Origin: Pyrinomonadaceae bacterium
Lineage (GTDB): Bacteria > Acidobacteriota > Blastocatellia > Pyrinomonadales > Pyrinomonadaceae
Assembly: GCA_022843305.1 (NCBI GenBank)
Contig: JALHNX010000006.1
Location: 1 to 62,741, forward strand
Direction of reading: 5' to 3'
Length of the DNA stretch: 62,741 nt
In this document: piece after piece, positions 23,014 to 31,987 of the stretch
Layout of the letters: each line of letters starts with the position of its first letter
How positions within the stretch are numbered: the first letter of the stretch is position 1
Notes under the pieces: generated by a model
Told to the model about the DNA's origin: nothing
The model's input: only the letters and a program-made list of their open reading frames with translations
Databases searched by the model: none
Made by a program: the position numbers and the translations under genes

Positions 23014-26000
23014 CTAAAATGTTCTGCCGACCGTAAAGCGGAAGCCGCTTCGTTTACCCGGCAGAAAGAGATTTGGCAGTTCTTCTCTGAATCCGAGTTT
23101 CGCATTCGGGTTGTAAAAATAAATCAGGCGGAACGGAACGTTGACAATCGGAACCTGCACGCGAAGCTCGACTCCGATGCTCGAACGAAAATCGCCGAGA
23201 CCGTTAAACGCCGCTTCGTCCACCCGAATCACATCATTGCGCTGTCCTTCACCGCGCAGAAAAATCTGTTGGATATTCAATTGCGGACCGGTCGGGCAAC
23301 CAAATGGATTTAAGAAACAATACTGTCGAAACTCAGTGGTCGTTAAAAGACGGTTATTAATTAAGAAAAGACTTCCGAAATTATTAACTTGCGGTGCATT
23401 TCGCGCGGCAAGTGCCGTTACAATACCCGCGCCTAAAAATGTGTCGTCTGCCAAAAAGTTGCTGTTGATAAATTGCGTTCCGGTTTTACGCAGATTGAAA
23501 ACCGAGCCGATGTCGGCGAATAAAGCCATACTGGCAGGTCCGAAAATCGGAATACGATATTCAAAATTCCCGAGAAGCTGAGTATCGCCGCCGATAAATT
23601 GATACGAATTGGTCAACAGTGCCGGATTTGCACCGCCCTCACCGGTCAAAAGTCCGAGCGCGGCGATTTCGGCAGCTCTTGCCGGGTCTAAATTGGTGAT
23701 TGCTGTCGGCGTTCCGACTGCATTGTTTGCGGCGACAACGTTTCGCGTCGTTACATATCTGTCGAACGGCGCAATCGGTCCGATCGAGCGGACATTGTAA
23801 CCGCGAATGTCGTATTCGCTGCCCAAATAATAGCGTTCATAAATCGGCACGCCGCCGACAAATGACAGCGAATTGGCATCACGGATTTTTTCGGTGGTCG
23901 CAAAACTTCCGATTGTTCCCGCAATCAGTCTGAAACCGAAAACTTCGGCGTTCGGCGATCTTTTGCGTCTAATGGGTATAAACGACGTATAGGAAATGCT
24001 CGGCTGATAAGTGCGGACATCGCCGCCCAAACCGGCAAAAGCAAAGGACGCGGAAAGCTGTGAACCGCGTAACGTGTCAATCCCGTTTGCAGACGGCTGA
24101 CGCGAATCGTAAACAAAACTTCCCGTAACGCGGCTGGTAATGATATTCGGCTGTGAATAGACAACCGGAATCGCGGTCGCGGTATTTCCCGCTTGATTAA
24201 CTTCCGGTTCGGTAATGCTCGTCGCCGAAAATTGATAAGTTAAACCGACCCGCGAAAATTGTGTAAAGCGGCGTTTTTTGAAGAAAAGCTCCGAAAGCGG
24301 CGCGGTTGCGAAAACCGACGCGCCATAGGTGCTTTGCGTGAAAAGATTCGTTTCGTCGGTCGTGACCTGACTAAACGGATTGGTTAAAATATCGGTCAAC
24401 AAATCCGTATTTTGCGACAGGAACGTTCCTTCGCCGAAGAATTTATAACGCGTCGCAAAGAGCGAGAATCCGACGGAAATCGGGCGGTCTCTGAAATACG
24501 GCTCCTGAAACGTCAATTGCAAACTTTGCTGACGGTTGCCGAGACCGAACTGGAACGAAACGGTTTCGCCGCGTCCGAGCAGATTGTTGGTCGAATATTC
24601 CAAACCGAAAAACGAACCGCCGATGCCGGAAATGCCGCCGTTCAAAGAAATTTGCTGACGACCTTTTTCCTTCACCTTAACAACCAAATCAACGTCGCCC
24701 TGTTCTTCGTCGGTACGAATTTCAACGTCCTGCTCTTTATCAATCGGGTCAAAATAACCTGACTGATTAAGACGTATAACGGAAGTTTCAAGCGCGATCT
24801 GGTTATAAATGTCGCCTTCGTTGATCAAAACTTCGCGGCGCAGAATCTTGTCGCGGGTAAACGTATTGCCCGAAAATTCCAGACGACGCAGACGAAACTG
24901 CTTTCCTTCGTCAATCGTAATTACAATATCAACGATTCCTTCGTTCGCATTTGCCGGATTATCCTTAAAAGTCGGGTCAAACTCGGCATTGTAAAGCACA
25001 AACCCCTGTGAGCCGTAAACTTTTTTCAAATTTTCGTAAACGGCATCCTGCAAACGTTTGCCGTCGGCAATCTCGCCTTTTTTCAAACCGACATAACCTA
25101 AAATCTGCTGTTCCGAGAAAATCGAATTGCCTTCGACCTTCAGTTCGCCGACGCGGAAAACTTTGCCTTCCGTTACCGGAACGATAATTTTCAACGTATC
25201 GTCTTTCGAGGTCAGCAGCGGAATCGGGAAATTGCTCAGAACCGGAAATCCGGTGCGTTTATAACCGAGACCGACAACCTGCGGTTCGCCGATTCGCGCC
25301 TGAAAATAGCCTTTTGAAAACATATAAGCCAGAACATTTCTTTGTAAATCGGCTTGCAGTTTTCGCAAATCAAGAATGTCCTGCCCCTTAAAACGAGAAA
25401 TCAGCCCGGTTTCGCGGACATACTGCATGGCTCCGCGAAGCTCGCCGTCCTTGAAAACCGAATTGCCTTCAAATTCGATTTCGACGATGCGCGAACGGTT
25501 TCCCTGATCCACATCGAAAGTAATGGCGGTCGAAGTTGCCGAAACTTCTTCGTCGCGGACGGTTACTTTGGCGTTCGGATAACCTTTCGAGGCAAGCTGT
25601 TCACGAATCACGCGGATGCCTTTTTGGGCATTGACCGGATTGTAAATGGCTTCCTTTGAAATGCCGACGCGCTGTTCGCGGAAAGCCTTTAAGACTTCCG
25701 ATTCGGGAACGGCATCCAAACCTTCAAATTGTAAATCGCGGATAATTGGAAGCTCGGCGACTTCAAAAATAACATTCACGCCGCCGCGCACGCCTTCTTC
25801 GGTTAAAACACGCGTTTTAACTTTATCGAAAAAGTTCAGCGAGAGGAGTTCCTGCAAATCGCGTTCGAGCTGTTGTTGATTAAAAACATCGCCCGGACGC
25901 GTTTTGATGTAATAAAGCAAATCGTCGTCTTTCAGACGGCGATTGCCTTGAATGTCAACCGATTCGACCAATTGCTGTTGCTGTGTCGCCGTCGCGGTTT

Positions 26001-26100
26001 TCGGAGAGTCGTTTGTTTTATCGTCTTTATTTGCAAACGTTGAAGTGGCGGAAACCGCGAAAATCAACAGAAAAAAACCAAAAGCGCGAAAAATGTGCAT
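23014..26100 (-). CDS. bamA: Outer membrane protein assembly factor BamA
   Basis: The 1028-residue protein is the core of the machine that folds beta-barrels into the outer membrane. It has a signal peptide (MHIFRAFGFFLLIFAVSATS), then five POTRA domains (about residues 45-460). They begin VESVDIQGNRRLKDDDLLYY and recur as VIFEVAELPIIRDLQFEGL, RIVEIEFEGNSVFKDGELRG, FRVGELKVEGNSIFSEQQIL and FRLRRLEFSGNTFTRDKILR. The C-terminal 16-strand barrel follows, with YYLGSEYDIRGYNVRSIGP matching the RGF/RGY lid-lock motif and a final strand ending in FTVGRTF, with the C-terminal Phe of barrel signals. It is larger than E. coli BamA (about 800) because of extended loops (for instance residues 780-900). 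It is followed by two skp genes, fabZ and lpxA. Confidence 0.95.
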   Translation of the reverse strand: MHIFRAFGFFLLIFAVSATSTFANKDDKTNDSPKTATATQQQQLVESVDIQGNRRLKDDDLLYYIKTRPGDVFNQQQLERDLQELLSLNFFDKVKTRVLTEEGVRGGVNVIFEVAELPIIRDLQFEGLDAVPESEVLKAFREQRVGISKEAIYNPVNAQKGIRVIREQLASKGYPNAKVTVRDEEVSATSTAITFDVDQGNRSRIVEIEFEGNSVFKDGELRGAMQYVRETGLISRFKGQDILDLRKLQADLQRNVLAYMFSKGYFQARIGEPQVVGLGYKRTGFPVLSNFPIPLLTSKDDTLKIIVPVTEGKVFRVGELKVEGNSIFSEQQILGYVGLKKGEIADGKRLQDAVYENLKKVYGSQGFVLYNAEFDPTFKDNPANANEGIVDIVITIDEGKQFRLRRLEFSGNTFTRDKILRREVLINEGDIYNQIALETSVIRLNQSGYFDPIDKEQDVEIRTDEEQGDVDLVVKVKEKGRQQISLNGGISGIGGSFFGLEYSTNNLLGRGETVSFQFGLGNRQQSLQLTFQEPYFRDRPISVGFSLFATRYKFFGEGTFLSQNTDLLTDILTNPFSQVTTDETNLFTQSTYGASVFATAPLSELFFKKRRFTQFSRVGLTYQFSATSITEPEVNQAGNTATAIPVVYSQPNIITSRVTGSFVYDSRQPSANGIDTLRGSQLSASFAFAGLGGDVRTYQPSISYTSFIPIRRKRSPNAEVFGFRLIAGTIGSFATTEKIRDANSLSFVGGVPIYERYYLGSEYDIRGYNVRSIGPIAPFDRYVTTRNVVAANNAVGTPTAITNLDPARAAEIAALGLLTGEGGANPALLTNSYQFIGGDTQLLGNFEYRIPIFGPASMALFADIGSVFNLRKTGTQFINSNFLADDTFLGAGIVTALAARNAPQVNNFGSLFLINNRLLTTTEFRQYCFLNPFGCPTGPQLNIQQIFLRGEGQRNDVIRVDEAAFNGLGDFRSSIGVELRVQVPIVNVPFRLIYFYNPNAKLGFREELPNLFLPGKRSGFRFTVGRTF

Positions 26101-26320
26101 AAACCGATTCCTTATAATTGCAAGTTATTTGGCTAAACTTTTAGCCTAAAATGAAAATTGCCCCTGAAAATCAAATTAATCAACAATTTCAATAATTGTT
26201 TCAAAAGGGGATTGACCTCGTTGGGTTGAATACGCGAACTTTGATTCAATCAAATTAGGCTTGGTTGCCCTGCGCGCCGTTTAGTCCAACAAATCTTCAA
26301 ATTATACAGACAAAACCGTA

Positions 26321-26361
26321 AAAAAGAAAAAGCGTGAAAGCTGTAAACCAATCTTTCACGC
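26321..26361 (-). terminator. Intrinsic terminator of clpC
   Basis: GCGTGAAAG (26332-26340) and CTTTCACGC (26353-26361) form a perfect stem with a 12-base loop, followed on the minus strand by TTTTTCTTTTTT. The rest of the 344-base gap 26101-26444 shows no gene; it must contain the bamA promoter, which I cannot pin down. Confidence 0.88.
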
Positions 26362-26444
26362 AAATTACTCAATAAAAACTGTTTTAAGTTTTAGGTTTCA
26401 GGCTATTTAAATTGAACTCCGCGCTCTGAAAACCGTAACTTTCG

Positions 26445-28844
26445 CTAAATCGTCCGTTCGCCGATGCCTTCCAAAAGGCTTTCTTCCAGCCGCACGACGC
26501 GAAACGCCAGCTTTTCTTTTTCGCAGAAAATCTCGACCAGACTTTCTTCGCTCAAATCGCCCTGAATCAGGGCTTCGGATAATTCATCCTCGACATATTT
26601 CTGCAGAGCGCGTTTCAGCGGGCGCGCGCCGTAACTGCGGTCGGCGCAGGTTTTGTTGACCAGCCATTGTTTCGCGTCCGTTGTCAGACGAATCTGCAAG
26701 GTGCGTTTTTCGAGCATCTCGTTCAACTTTCCGATCTGCAGATCAATGATCTCGAACAAATCCTTGTCAACGAGTTCGTCGAAAATAATAATCTCGTCCA
26801 GACGATTGATAAACTCGGGCGCGAAGGTTTTTCTGACTTCGTTGTGAACCTGGTCTTCCATTTTTTCACGCGAAGCGTCAGCGTTTGCCTGAAACCCGAG
26901 CGTCGCGCGTTTCTGAATAAACCGCGCACCGAGGTTTGAAGTCATAATAAAAATCGCGTGTTTGCATTCGACCGTGTTGCCCTGCGCGTCGGTCAAAACG
27001 CCGTCTTCAAAAACCTGGAGCAATACATTAAATAAATCGGGATGCGCTTTCTCGACTTCATCGAACAATACGACCGAATATGGAGTGCGGCGAAGTTTTT
27101 CGGTCAATTGCCCGCCTTCTTCGTGTCCGACGTATCCCGGCGGGCTGCCGATAAATTTCGCCACCGCGTGTTTTTCCATAAACTCCGACATATCAAACCG
27201 AATCAAAGCGCGTTCCGAACCGAACAAAAATTCAGCCAATGTCCGTGCAACTTCGGTTTTGCCGACACCGGTCGGACCTAAAAACAAAAACGAGCCGACG
27301 GGTTTGTTCGGATTTTTCAAGCCCGCGCGTGAACGCCGGATCGCCCGCGCCAGTGCCGAAATTGCCGGACGCTGCGAAATGATGCGTTTATGAAGTTCCG
27401 TTTCGATTTGCAGAAGTTTTTTCGCTTCTTCCTGTTTGATGGACTGCACGGGAATTCCCGTCCACCGCGCAATCACTTCTTCGACATCTTCGCGCGTCAC
27501 TTCAACCGCCAAAAACGAATCGCCTAAATTATTCAATTCAAATGCCAAAAGCTGTTCTTCGTTGGCTATGACGCGCTTGTAGTTTTCGACCGTTTCCTTC
27601 CACGACGGATCGCCGACGGCTTCGTTTTCGTAACGAAGTTTGGCGCGCGCACCCGCTTCGTCTAAAACGTCAATCGCTTTATCCGGCAAAAATCGGTCGG
27701 GAATATAACGATTCGTTTGATAAACTGCCGCTTCGAGCGCGTCTTTTGAATAGCGGATTTGGTGAAAAGATTCGTAGCGTTCCGCCAATCCCTGAATGAT
27801 TTTCAGAGCGTCTTCTTCATTCGGCGGCACGACTTTGACGGATTGAAAACGCCGTTCCAGAGCCTTATCTTTTTCGATTGATTTGCGGAATTCCGACGGT
27901 GTCGTCGCGCCGACACACTGAATTTCGCCGCGTGACAGCGCGGGTTTCAGGATATTCGCCGCATCCAAAGTTCCTTCCGCCGAACCGGCGCCGACGAGCG
28001 TGTGCAGTTCGTCAATAAAAACAATATATTGATTGTTTTGTCTGAGTTCCGTCATAATTTTTTTCAGACGTTCTTCAAACTGTCCGCGATATTTCGTGCC
28101 GGCGACGATCAATGACAGATCGAGCGATAAGATTCGTTTATTTTCCAAAAACGTCGGCACGTTTCGCTCAACGATTCTCTGCGCCAAACCTTCGATAATC
28201 GCCGTTTTGCCGACGCCCGCTTCGCCGATCAGCACCGGATTGTTTTTCGTGCGGCGGCATAAAATCTCGATCACGCGTTCGATTTCCGCGTCGCGCCCGA
28301 TTAGCGGGTCGAGCTTGCCTTCGGCGGCTTCCGCCGTCAAATCGCGTGTAAATTCTTGAAGATGCGGCGTGTCGGTTTTTTCTCTGCCGACCTGATACAA
28401 ATCCGAAAATCCGCTTTGGCGCGCAACTTCGTCGCGCACGTCCTGCAAACGCAGTCCGTAACCGAAAAGAATTTCGGCGGCGATTGATTTTTCTTCGCGC
28501 AGAACGCCGAGCAGAAGATGTTCGGGACCAATATGACGATTTTTCAGTTTGCGGCTTTCTTCCGCCGCGAGCGCGAGAATGCGTTTGGTTTCGGTCGAAA
28601 GATGAAGTTCCGCCGATTGCGGAATTCGTTCGCGCAGGGTAATTCTTTCCTCGACTTCACGCCGCACGAGTTCGACCGATAAGGTGTTGCGAAACGGGAA
28701 AAACCGCGCCGAGAGAGTTTTATCTTCGCGCATCAACCCGAGCAGAATATGTTCGGGCGAAATGACCTGCGAACCGTATTGGAGAGCTTCATAGCGGGCG
28801 AAAAAAATGACTCGCCGCGCCTTTTCCGTATAGCGTTCAAACAT
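26445..28844 (-). CDS. clpC: ClpC/ClpA-type ATP-dependent unfoldase
   Basis: The 799-residue AAA+ protein has two N-terminal Clp repeats (about residues 1-150, starting [20 protein letters not shown]). The first ATPase domain has Walker [14 protein letters not shown] near residue 205 and [16 protein letters not shown] as Walker B. A short middle domain follows (about 410-450). The second ATPase has [11 protein letters not shown] near residue 530 and [16 protein letters not shown]-terminal domain ends it. It unfolds proteins for the ClpP peptidase; no clpP is in the window. The middle domain is short, like ClpC, and too small for a ClpB disaggregase. It is monocistronic, with its own terminator at 26321-26361. 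Confidence 0.92.
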   Translation of the reverse strand: MFERYTEKARRVIFFARYEALQYGSQVISPEHILLGLMREDKTLSARFFPFRNTLSVELVRREVEERITLRERIPQSAELHLSTETKRILALAAEESRKLKNRHIGPEHLLLGVLREEKSIAAEILFGYGLRLQDVRDEVARQSGFSDLYQVGREKTDTPHLQEFTRDLTAEAAEGKLDPLIGRDAEIERVIEILCRRTKNNPVLIGEAGVGKTAIIEGLAQRIVERNVPTFLENKRILSLDLSLIVAGTKYRGQFEERLKKIMTELRQNNQYIVFIDELHTLVGAGSAEGTLDAANILKPALSRGEIQCVGATTPSEFRKSIEKDKALERRFQSVKVVPPNEEDALKIIQGLAERYESFHQIRYSKDALEAAVYQTNRYIPDRFLPDKAIDVLDEAGARAKLRYENEAVGDPSWKETVENYKRVIANEEQLLAFELNNLGDSFLAVEVTREDVEEVIARWTGIPVQSIKQEEAKKLLQIETELHKRIISQRPAISALARAIRRSRAGLKNPNKPVGSFLFLGPTGVGKTEVARTLAEFLFGSERALIRFDMSEFMEKHAVAKFIGSPPGYVGHEEGGQLTEKLRRTPYSVVLFDEVEKAHPDLFNVLLQVFEDGVLTDAQGNTVECKHAIFIMTSNLGARFIQKRATLGFQANADASREKMEDQVHNEVRKTFAPEFINRLDEIIIFDELVDKDLFEIIDLQIGKLNEMLEKRTLQIRLTTDAKQWLVNKTCADRSYGARPLKRALQKYVEDELSEALIQGDLSEESLVEIFCEKEKLAFRVVRLEESLLEGIGERTI

Positions 28845-28976
28845 AAAAAATATTGGTGCTGTGACTGAAAGTTAAATTGATAACCTAAGTCTGAACTCTT
28901 ATGACAAATTTTTCAAGAATAGAATTTTCCGAGACTTCTAAAATATAGTTTCAAACGCCCCGAAAATCCAAAAATT

Positions 28977-30113
28977 TTATTGCGTCCGCAGATTTTCTAA
29001 AGGTTTTATTCGGCTTGCCTTTAAAGCCGGATAAAGGCAAGCCGTCAGGCATAAAATAAACGCGCTAAAAATAATCAGCAAAATATTTGAAATTTCGGGG
29101 CGCAGCGGAATGTAATTCAATGAATAAACTTCCGCCGGAATGCTGATGATTTTAAAATAATTCCCCAGAAAACAGCCTGAAAGTCCTAAAATAACTCCCG
29201 CGAAAATTCCGACAAAACCTAAAAACAAACCTTCGACGAGAAAAATCGTGATTAAACTGCGCGTCGTCGCGCCGCAGGTTCGCAAAATCGCGATGTCAAG
29301 TCTTCGTTCATTAACCAGCAGGGCGAGCGTTGTCGTAATATTCAGCGCGGCGATAAATATTATCAGTAAAATTACCGCGAGCGCGACTTTTCTTTCCAAA
29401 CTCAGCGCGGCAAAAAGCGGACGATTTGCTTCCTGCCAATCAACAACCTTAAAATTTTCGCCCAACCCGGCACGAATCTTCTGCGCCGTTTCATTCGCTT
29501 TGTAAATATCTCTGACCGAAACATTTAGAATCAAGGGCGTAAATTGCGGTTGTCCGTGAAGTTGGGCGAACTTTTCGGGCGAAACGTAAATCCACGCCGA
29601 ATCATAATCGTAAAGTCCGGTTTCAAAAGTTTCCGCAACGCGCACCCGCGACGGCTTTTGATTTTCCAAAGTGACGATTTCCGCCTCGCCGCCGATCTTT
29701 AAATTTAGCTTTTCGGCAAGCCGCGCGCCGACCGAAATTTGACTTCCCTTTAAATTGTTTTGATTGTTTACTTTAAGAATCGCGTAGCTGGTTTCGGTTT
29801 CGCCGATAATCAAAGAATTTTCGTAAGCCGTCGGCAAAACTTCGCGGACATTTTCAACATTTTTCAGATTTTCTTCTATCTCCGGATGGTTAGAAATTCC
29901 CGTTCCGTCTTTGAGGAAAACTGAAATATGCGCCGTGTTTGCAAGAATTTTATCGCGCATTTCGTCCGAGAAACCTTTTGCCAGCGATTGCGCGACAATC
30001 AAACTCGCCACGCCCGCCGCGATGCCGACAACCGCGACGATTGACGTAAAACGCGCTAAAGATTTTCGCCGTGCGCGGAAATATTTGAGCGCAAGTTTTA
30101 GTTCATAATTCAC
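28977..30113 (-). CDS. LolC/LolE-type ABC transporter permease (FtsX-like)
   Basis: The 378-residue permease has the four-helix MacB/FtsX plan: one N-terminal helix (about residues 22-45, SIVAVVGIAAGVASLIVAQS), a large periplasmic domain (about 46-245) and three C-terminal helices (about 250-370, with the LALLVNERRLDIAILRTCGA segment before the second). The start MNYELKLALKYFRARRKSLA is typical of lipoprotein-releasing permeases, which pull mature lipoproteins from the inner membrane and hand them to LolA. The ATPase partner (LolD) is not next to it. The gene ends with PLENLRTQ. Upstream on the same strand is the YgiT-type gene, whose stop lies 3 bases from this start. Confidence 0.87.
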   Translation of the reverse strand: MNYELKLALKYFRARRKSLARFTSIVAVVGIAAGVASLIVAQSLAKGFSDEMRDKILANTAHISVFLKDGTGISNHPEIEENLKNVENVREVLPTAYENSLIIGETETSYAILKVNNQNNLKGSQISVGARLAEKLNLKIGGEAEIVTLENQKPSRVRVAETFETGLYDYDSAWIYVSPEKFAQLHGQPQFTPLILNVSVRDIYKANETAQKIRAGLGENFKVVDWQEANRPLFAALSLERKVALAVILLIIFIAALNITTTLALLVNERRLDIAILRTCGATTRSLITIFLVEGLFLGFVGIFAGVILGLSGCFLGNYFKIISIPAEVYSLNYIPLRPEISNILLIIFSAFILCLTACLYPALKASRIKPLENLRTQ

Positions 30114-30116
30114 GAA

Positions 30117-30335
30117 TTAAGCAACCAGCGGCAACACTTGACGGCGGATTTTTTCTTCGATTTCTTTGAGCGTTTTGCCGTCAAAATAAATTTCGCCGCA
30201 GTTCGGGCAAACTTCAGCTTCAATATTTTCAAACTGAAATTCTTGTCCGAAGCGTTTGAAAGTGCGGCTGACAGATTTAGTTTCCGTAATCCCGTCGCAA
30301 AGTTCACATTCAAGATGTTTATTCGAAAATTTCAT
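30117..30335 (-). CDS. YgiT-type zinc-finger protein (MqsA-like antitoxin N-domain)
   Basis: The 72-residue protein has two CxxC knuckles, C10-E-L-C13 and C43-P-N-C46-G, in the layout of YgiT-type zinc fingers, followed by a helix (LKEIEEKIRRQ). Such proteins are antitoxins of DUF4258 or MqsR-like RNase toxins. The start overlaps the 3' end of the DUF4258-like pseudogene by 17 bases, the normal toxin-antitoxin arrangement. No separate helix-turn-helix domain is present, so it may not bind DNA. The antitoxin reading frame is intact although the toxin is broken. Confidence 0.85.
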   Translation of the reverse strand: MKFSNKHLECELCDGITETKSVSRTFKRFGQEFQFENIEAEVCPNCGEIYFDGKTLKEIEEKIRRQVLPLVA

Positions 30336-30591
30336 AGCAAGTTATTATCAGCAAATTGCTTGTCGGATGAAAACGACAGACAACTTCCAAATGTCTTTCG
30401 TCCAATGCTTGTCCGCAAACAACATAGCGAGTTCCACGAATATCATACGTCAATTTTTCCGTAATTTCACCATTTAATATGGCTCAAACGGCATCGTCGG
30501 TTGTAAAATTGTCGTTTTCCAACTCTTCCAAAGCGTGAATGGAAAAGAAATATTCACCGCGCAGAATGTTTTGTCTGATTCGCGGCTTTGC
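30319..30591 (-). pseudogene. DUF4258-family toxin, inactivated by an in-frame TGA
   Basis: Read on the minus strand, this frame encodes KPRIRQNILRGEYFFSIHAL, then EELENDNFTTDDAV, a TGA stop at 30486-30484, then AILNGEITEKLTYDIRGTRY, VVCGQALDERHLEVVCRFHP and a final LLIITCYEIFE with TAA at 30321-30319. This is a near-complete DUF4258 domain: the AILNGEI and RGTRYVVCG segments are conserved. The single TGA sits exactly where the family has an acidic or polar residue before AILNGE. There is also no ATG, GTG or TTG before the conserved start; the frame is open only back to 30624, where the CATTTTA palindrome begins. The toxin is thus dead, or would need read-through and an unusual start. Confidence 0.8.
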
Positions 30592-30624
30592 ACAAAAATA
30601 GGCGAAAAAGTCGAAGCCGGCGAA

Positions 30625-30714
30625 TCATTTTACATTCTTCATTCTTCATTCTTCATTAAATGCAGTCAATACCTGCTTAAAAATGTAAAATGCAGAATGT
30701 AAAATTGATAATGA
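30625..30714. repeat. Word-repeat palindrome, CATTTTA/CATTCTT family (copy 2)
   Basis: Left arm 30625-30660 (TCATTTTACATTCTTCATTC and more CATTCTT words) faces right arm 30678-30714 (TTAAAAATGTAAAATGCAGA with AATGTAAAA). The centre contains GCAGTCAATACCTGC. It directly abuts the 5' end of the toxin remnant and may have displaced its start. Confidence 0.83.
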
Positions 30715-30832
30715 TTTATCACACCAATGCTTTTAATTGTTTTTTGTGCAAAGCCCTGATTCGCTGAAGCGTTGACATCGCGTAAATGGTAAATGAAAAA
30801 CGAATAAGCTACAATTTTGCTTTTGGGTAATT

Positions 30833-31960
30833 ATGCCGCTTTCTACGATTGAAGAAGCCGTTGAAGATATAAAAAACGGCAAAATGATAATTATTGTTGA
30901 CGACGAAGACCGCGAAAACGAGGGCGACCTGGTTTGCGCGGCGGAAAAAGTTACGCCCGAAGTCATAAATTTTATGGCGACGCGCGGACGCGGTTTGATC
31001 TGTCTGCCGCTCACGGAAGAACGCTGTGATTTTTTACAGCTTGCGCCGCAAACTCCGGAAAACACTTCGGGTTTCGGCACGGCTTTTACCGTTTCGATTG
31101 AAGCCAAAGAAGGCGTAACGACCGGAATTTCGGCGGCTGACCGCGCGAAAACGATTCTCACGGCGGTCAATCCCGAATCGAAACCAAACGATTTAGCGCG
31201 TCCGGGTCATATTTTTCCGTTACGGGCGAAAAACGGCGGTGTGCTGGTGCGCGTCGGGCAAACCGAAGCGAGCGTTGATATTGCGCGCATCGCCGGACTC
31301 GATCCGTCAGCCGTGATCTGCGAGATTATGAACGACGACGGCACGATGGCGCGGCTGCCCGAACTCGAAGTTTTCGCCGAAAAACACGATTTGAGAATAA
31401 TCTCGGTCGCTGACCTCGTGCGTTACCGCATTCATAAAGAAACGTTGGTCAGAAAGATCGTCGAAACTAATCTGCCGACGACGCACGGCGATTTTCGCGC
31501 CGCGATCTATGAAAACGTCATCAACGGCGAAACTCACGTCGCTTTGACGATGGGCGATTTTTCGCAGACAACCGAACCGGTTTTGGTCCGCGTCCAAACC
31601 GAGAATATTACGTTCGCCATGTTCGGCTCACAGCTTGGCGAAGCATCCGTCGCGATCAACTCTTCCCTGAGAAAAATAGCCGAAAACGGCAAAGGCGTGA
31701 TACTCTATTTACGTCAGCGCGAGCATAATTTAGACCTGATTCATCAGTTGCAGACTTACGCGTTGATGCAGAACAAAAATTTGGATTTTCAAACCGCGCG
31801 GCACGAGACAGGTTACGGAAGTTTCCGCGATTACGGCATCGGCGCACAGATTTTGAACGATTTGGGCGTGCGAAAAATCCGGCTTTTATCCAATCATCCC
31901 CCACGCATTACGGCGATCGAAGGTTTTGATTTGGAAATTGTCGAAACTGTCAGCTTATAA
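30833..31960 (+). CDS. ribBA: RibBA: DHBP synthase with degenerate GTP cyclohydrolase II domain
   Basis: The 375-residue fusion has an N-terminal 3,4-dihydroxy-2-butanone-4-phosphate synthase domain (about residues 1-200) with the intact motifs [29 protein letters not shown] and [14 protein letters not shown]; it makes the four-carbon precursor of riboflavin. The C-terminal domain (about 205-375) has the GTP cyclohydrolase II fold but lacks all three zinc cysteines: the HSECLTG segment of E. coli RibA is QTENITF here, and the CDCG segment is SQLGEA. The RQEGR loop is RQREHN. It is therefore predicted to be inactive as a cyclohydrolase. RibBA fusions with a silent RibA half are known. The GCHII-like gene at 58035 retains the cysteines. 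An ATG at 30833 opens the domain with no clear Shine-Dalgarno. Confidence 0.9.
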   Translation: MPLSTIEEAVEDIKNGKMIIIVDDEDRENEGDLVCAAEKVTPEVINFMATRGRGLICLPLTEERCDFLQLAPQTPENTSGFGTAFTVSIEAKEGVTTGISAADRAKTILTAVNPESKPNDLARPGHIFPLRAKNGGVLVRVGQTEASVDIARIAGLDPSAVICEIMNDDGTMARLPELEVFAEKHDLRIISVADLVRYRIHKETLVRKIVETNLPTTHGDFRAAIYENVINGETHVALTMGDFSQTTEPVLVRVQTENITFAMFGSQLGEASVAINSSLRKIAENGKGVILYLRQREHNLDLIHQLQTYALMQNKNLDFQTARHETGYGSFRDYGIGAQILNDLGVRKIRLLSNHPPRITAIEGFDLEIVETVSL

Positions 31961-31987
31961 AATTAGACATCATTCAAGGGGTTAAAA

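Noticed and set aside
30715..30832. FMN riboswitch before ribBA
   Set aside because: The gap is only about 120 bases, and I do not see the conserved RFN-element blocks; only a TTGACA at 30772-30777 without a good -10 is visible.
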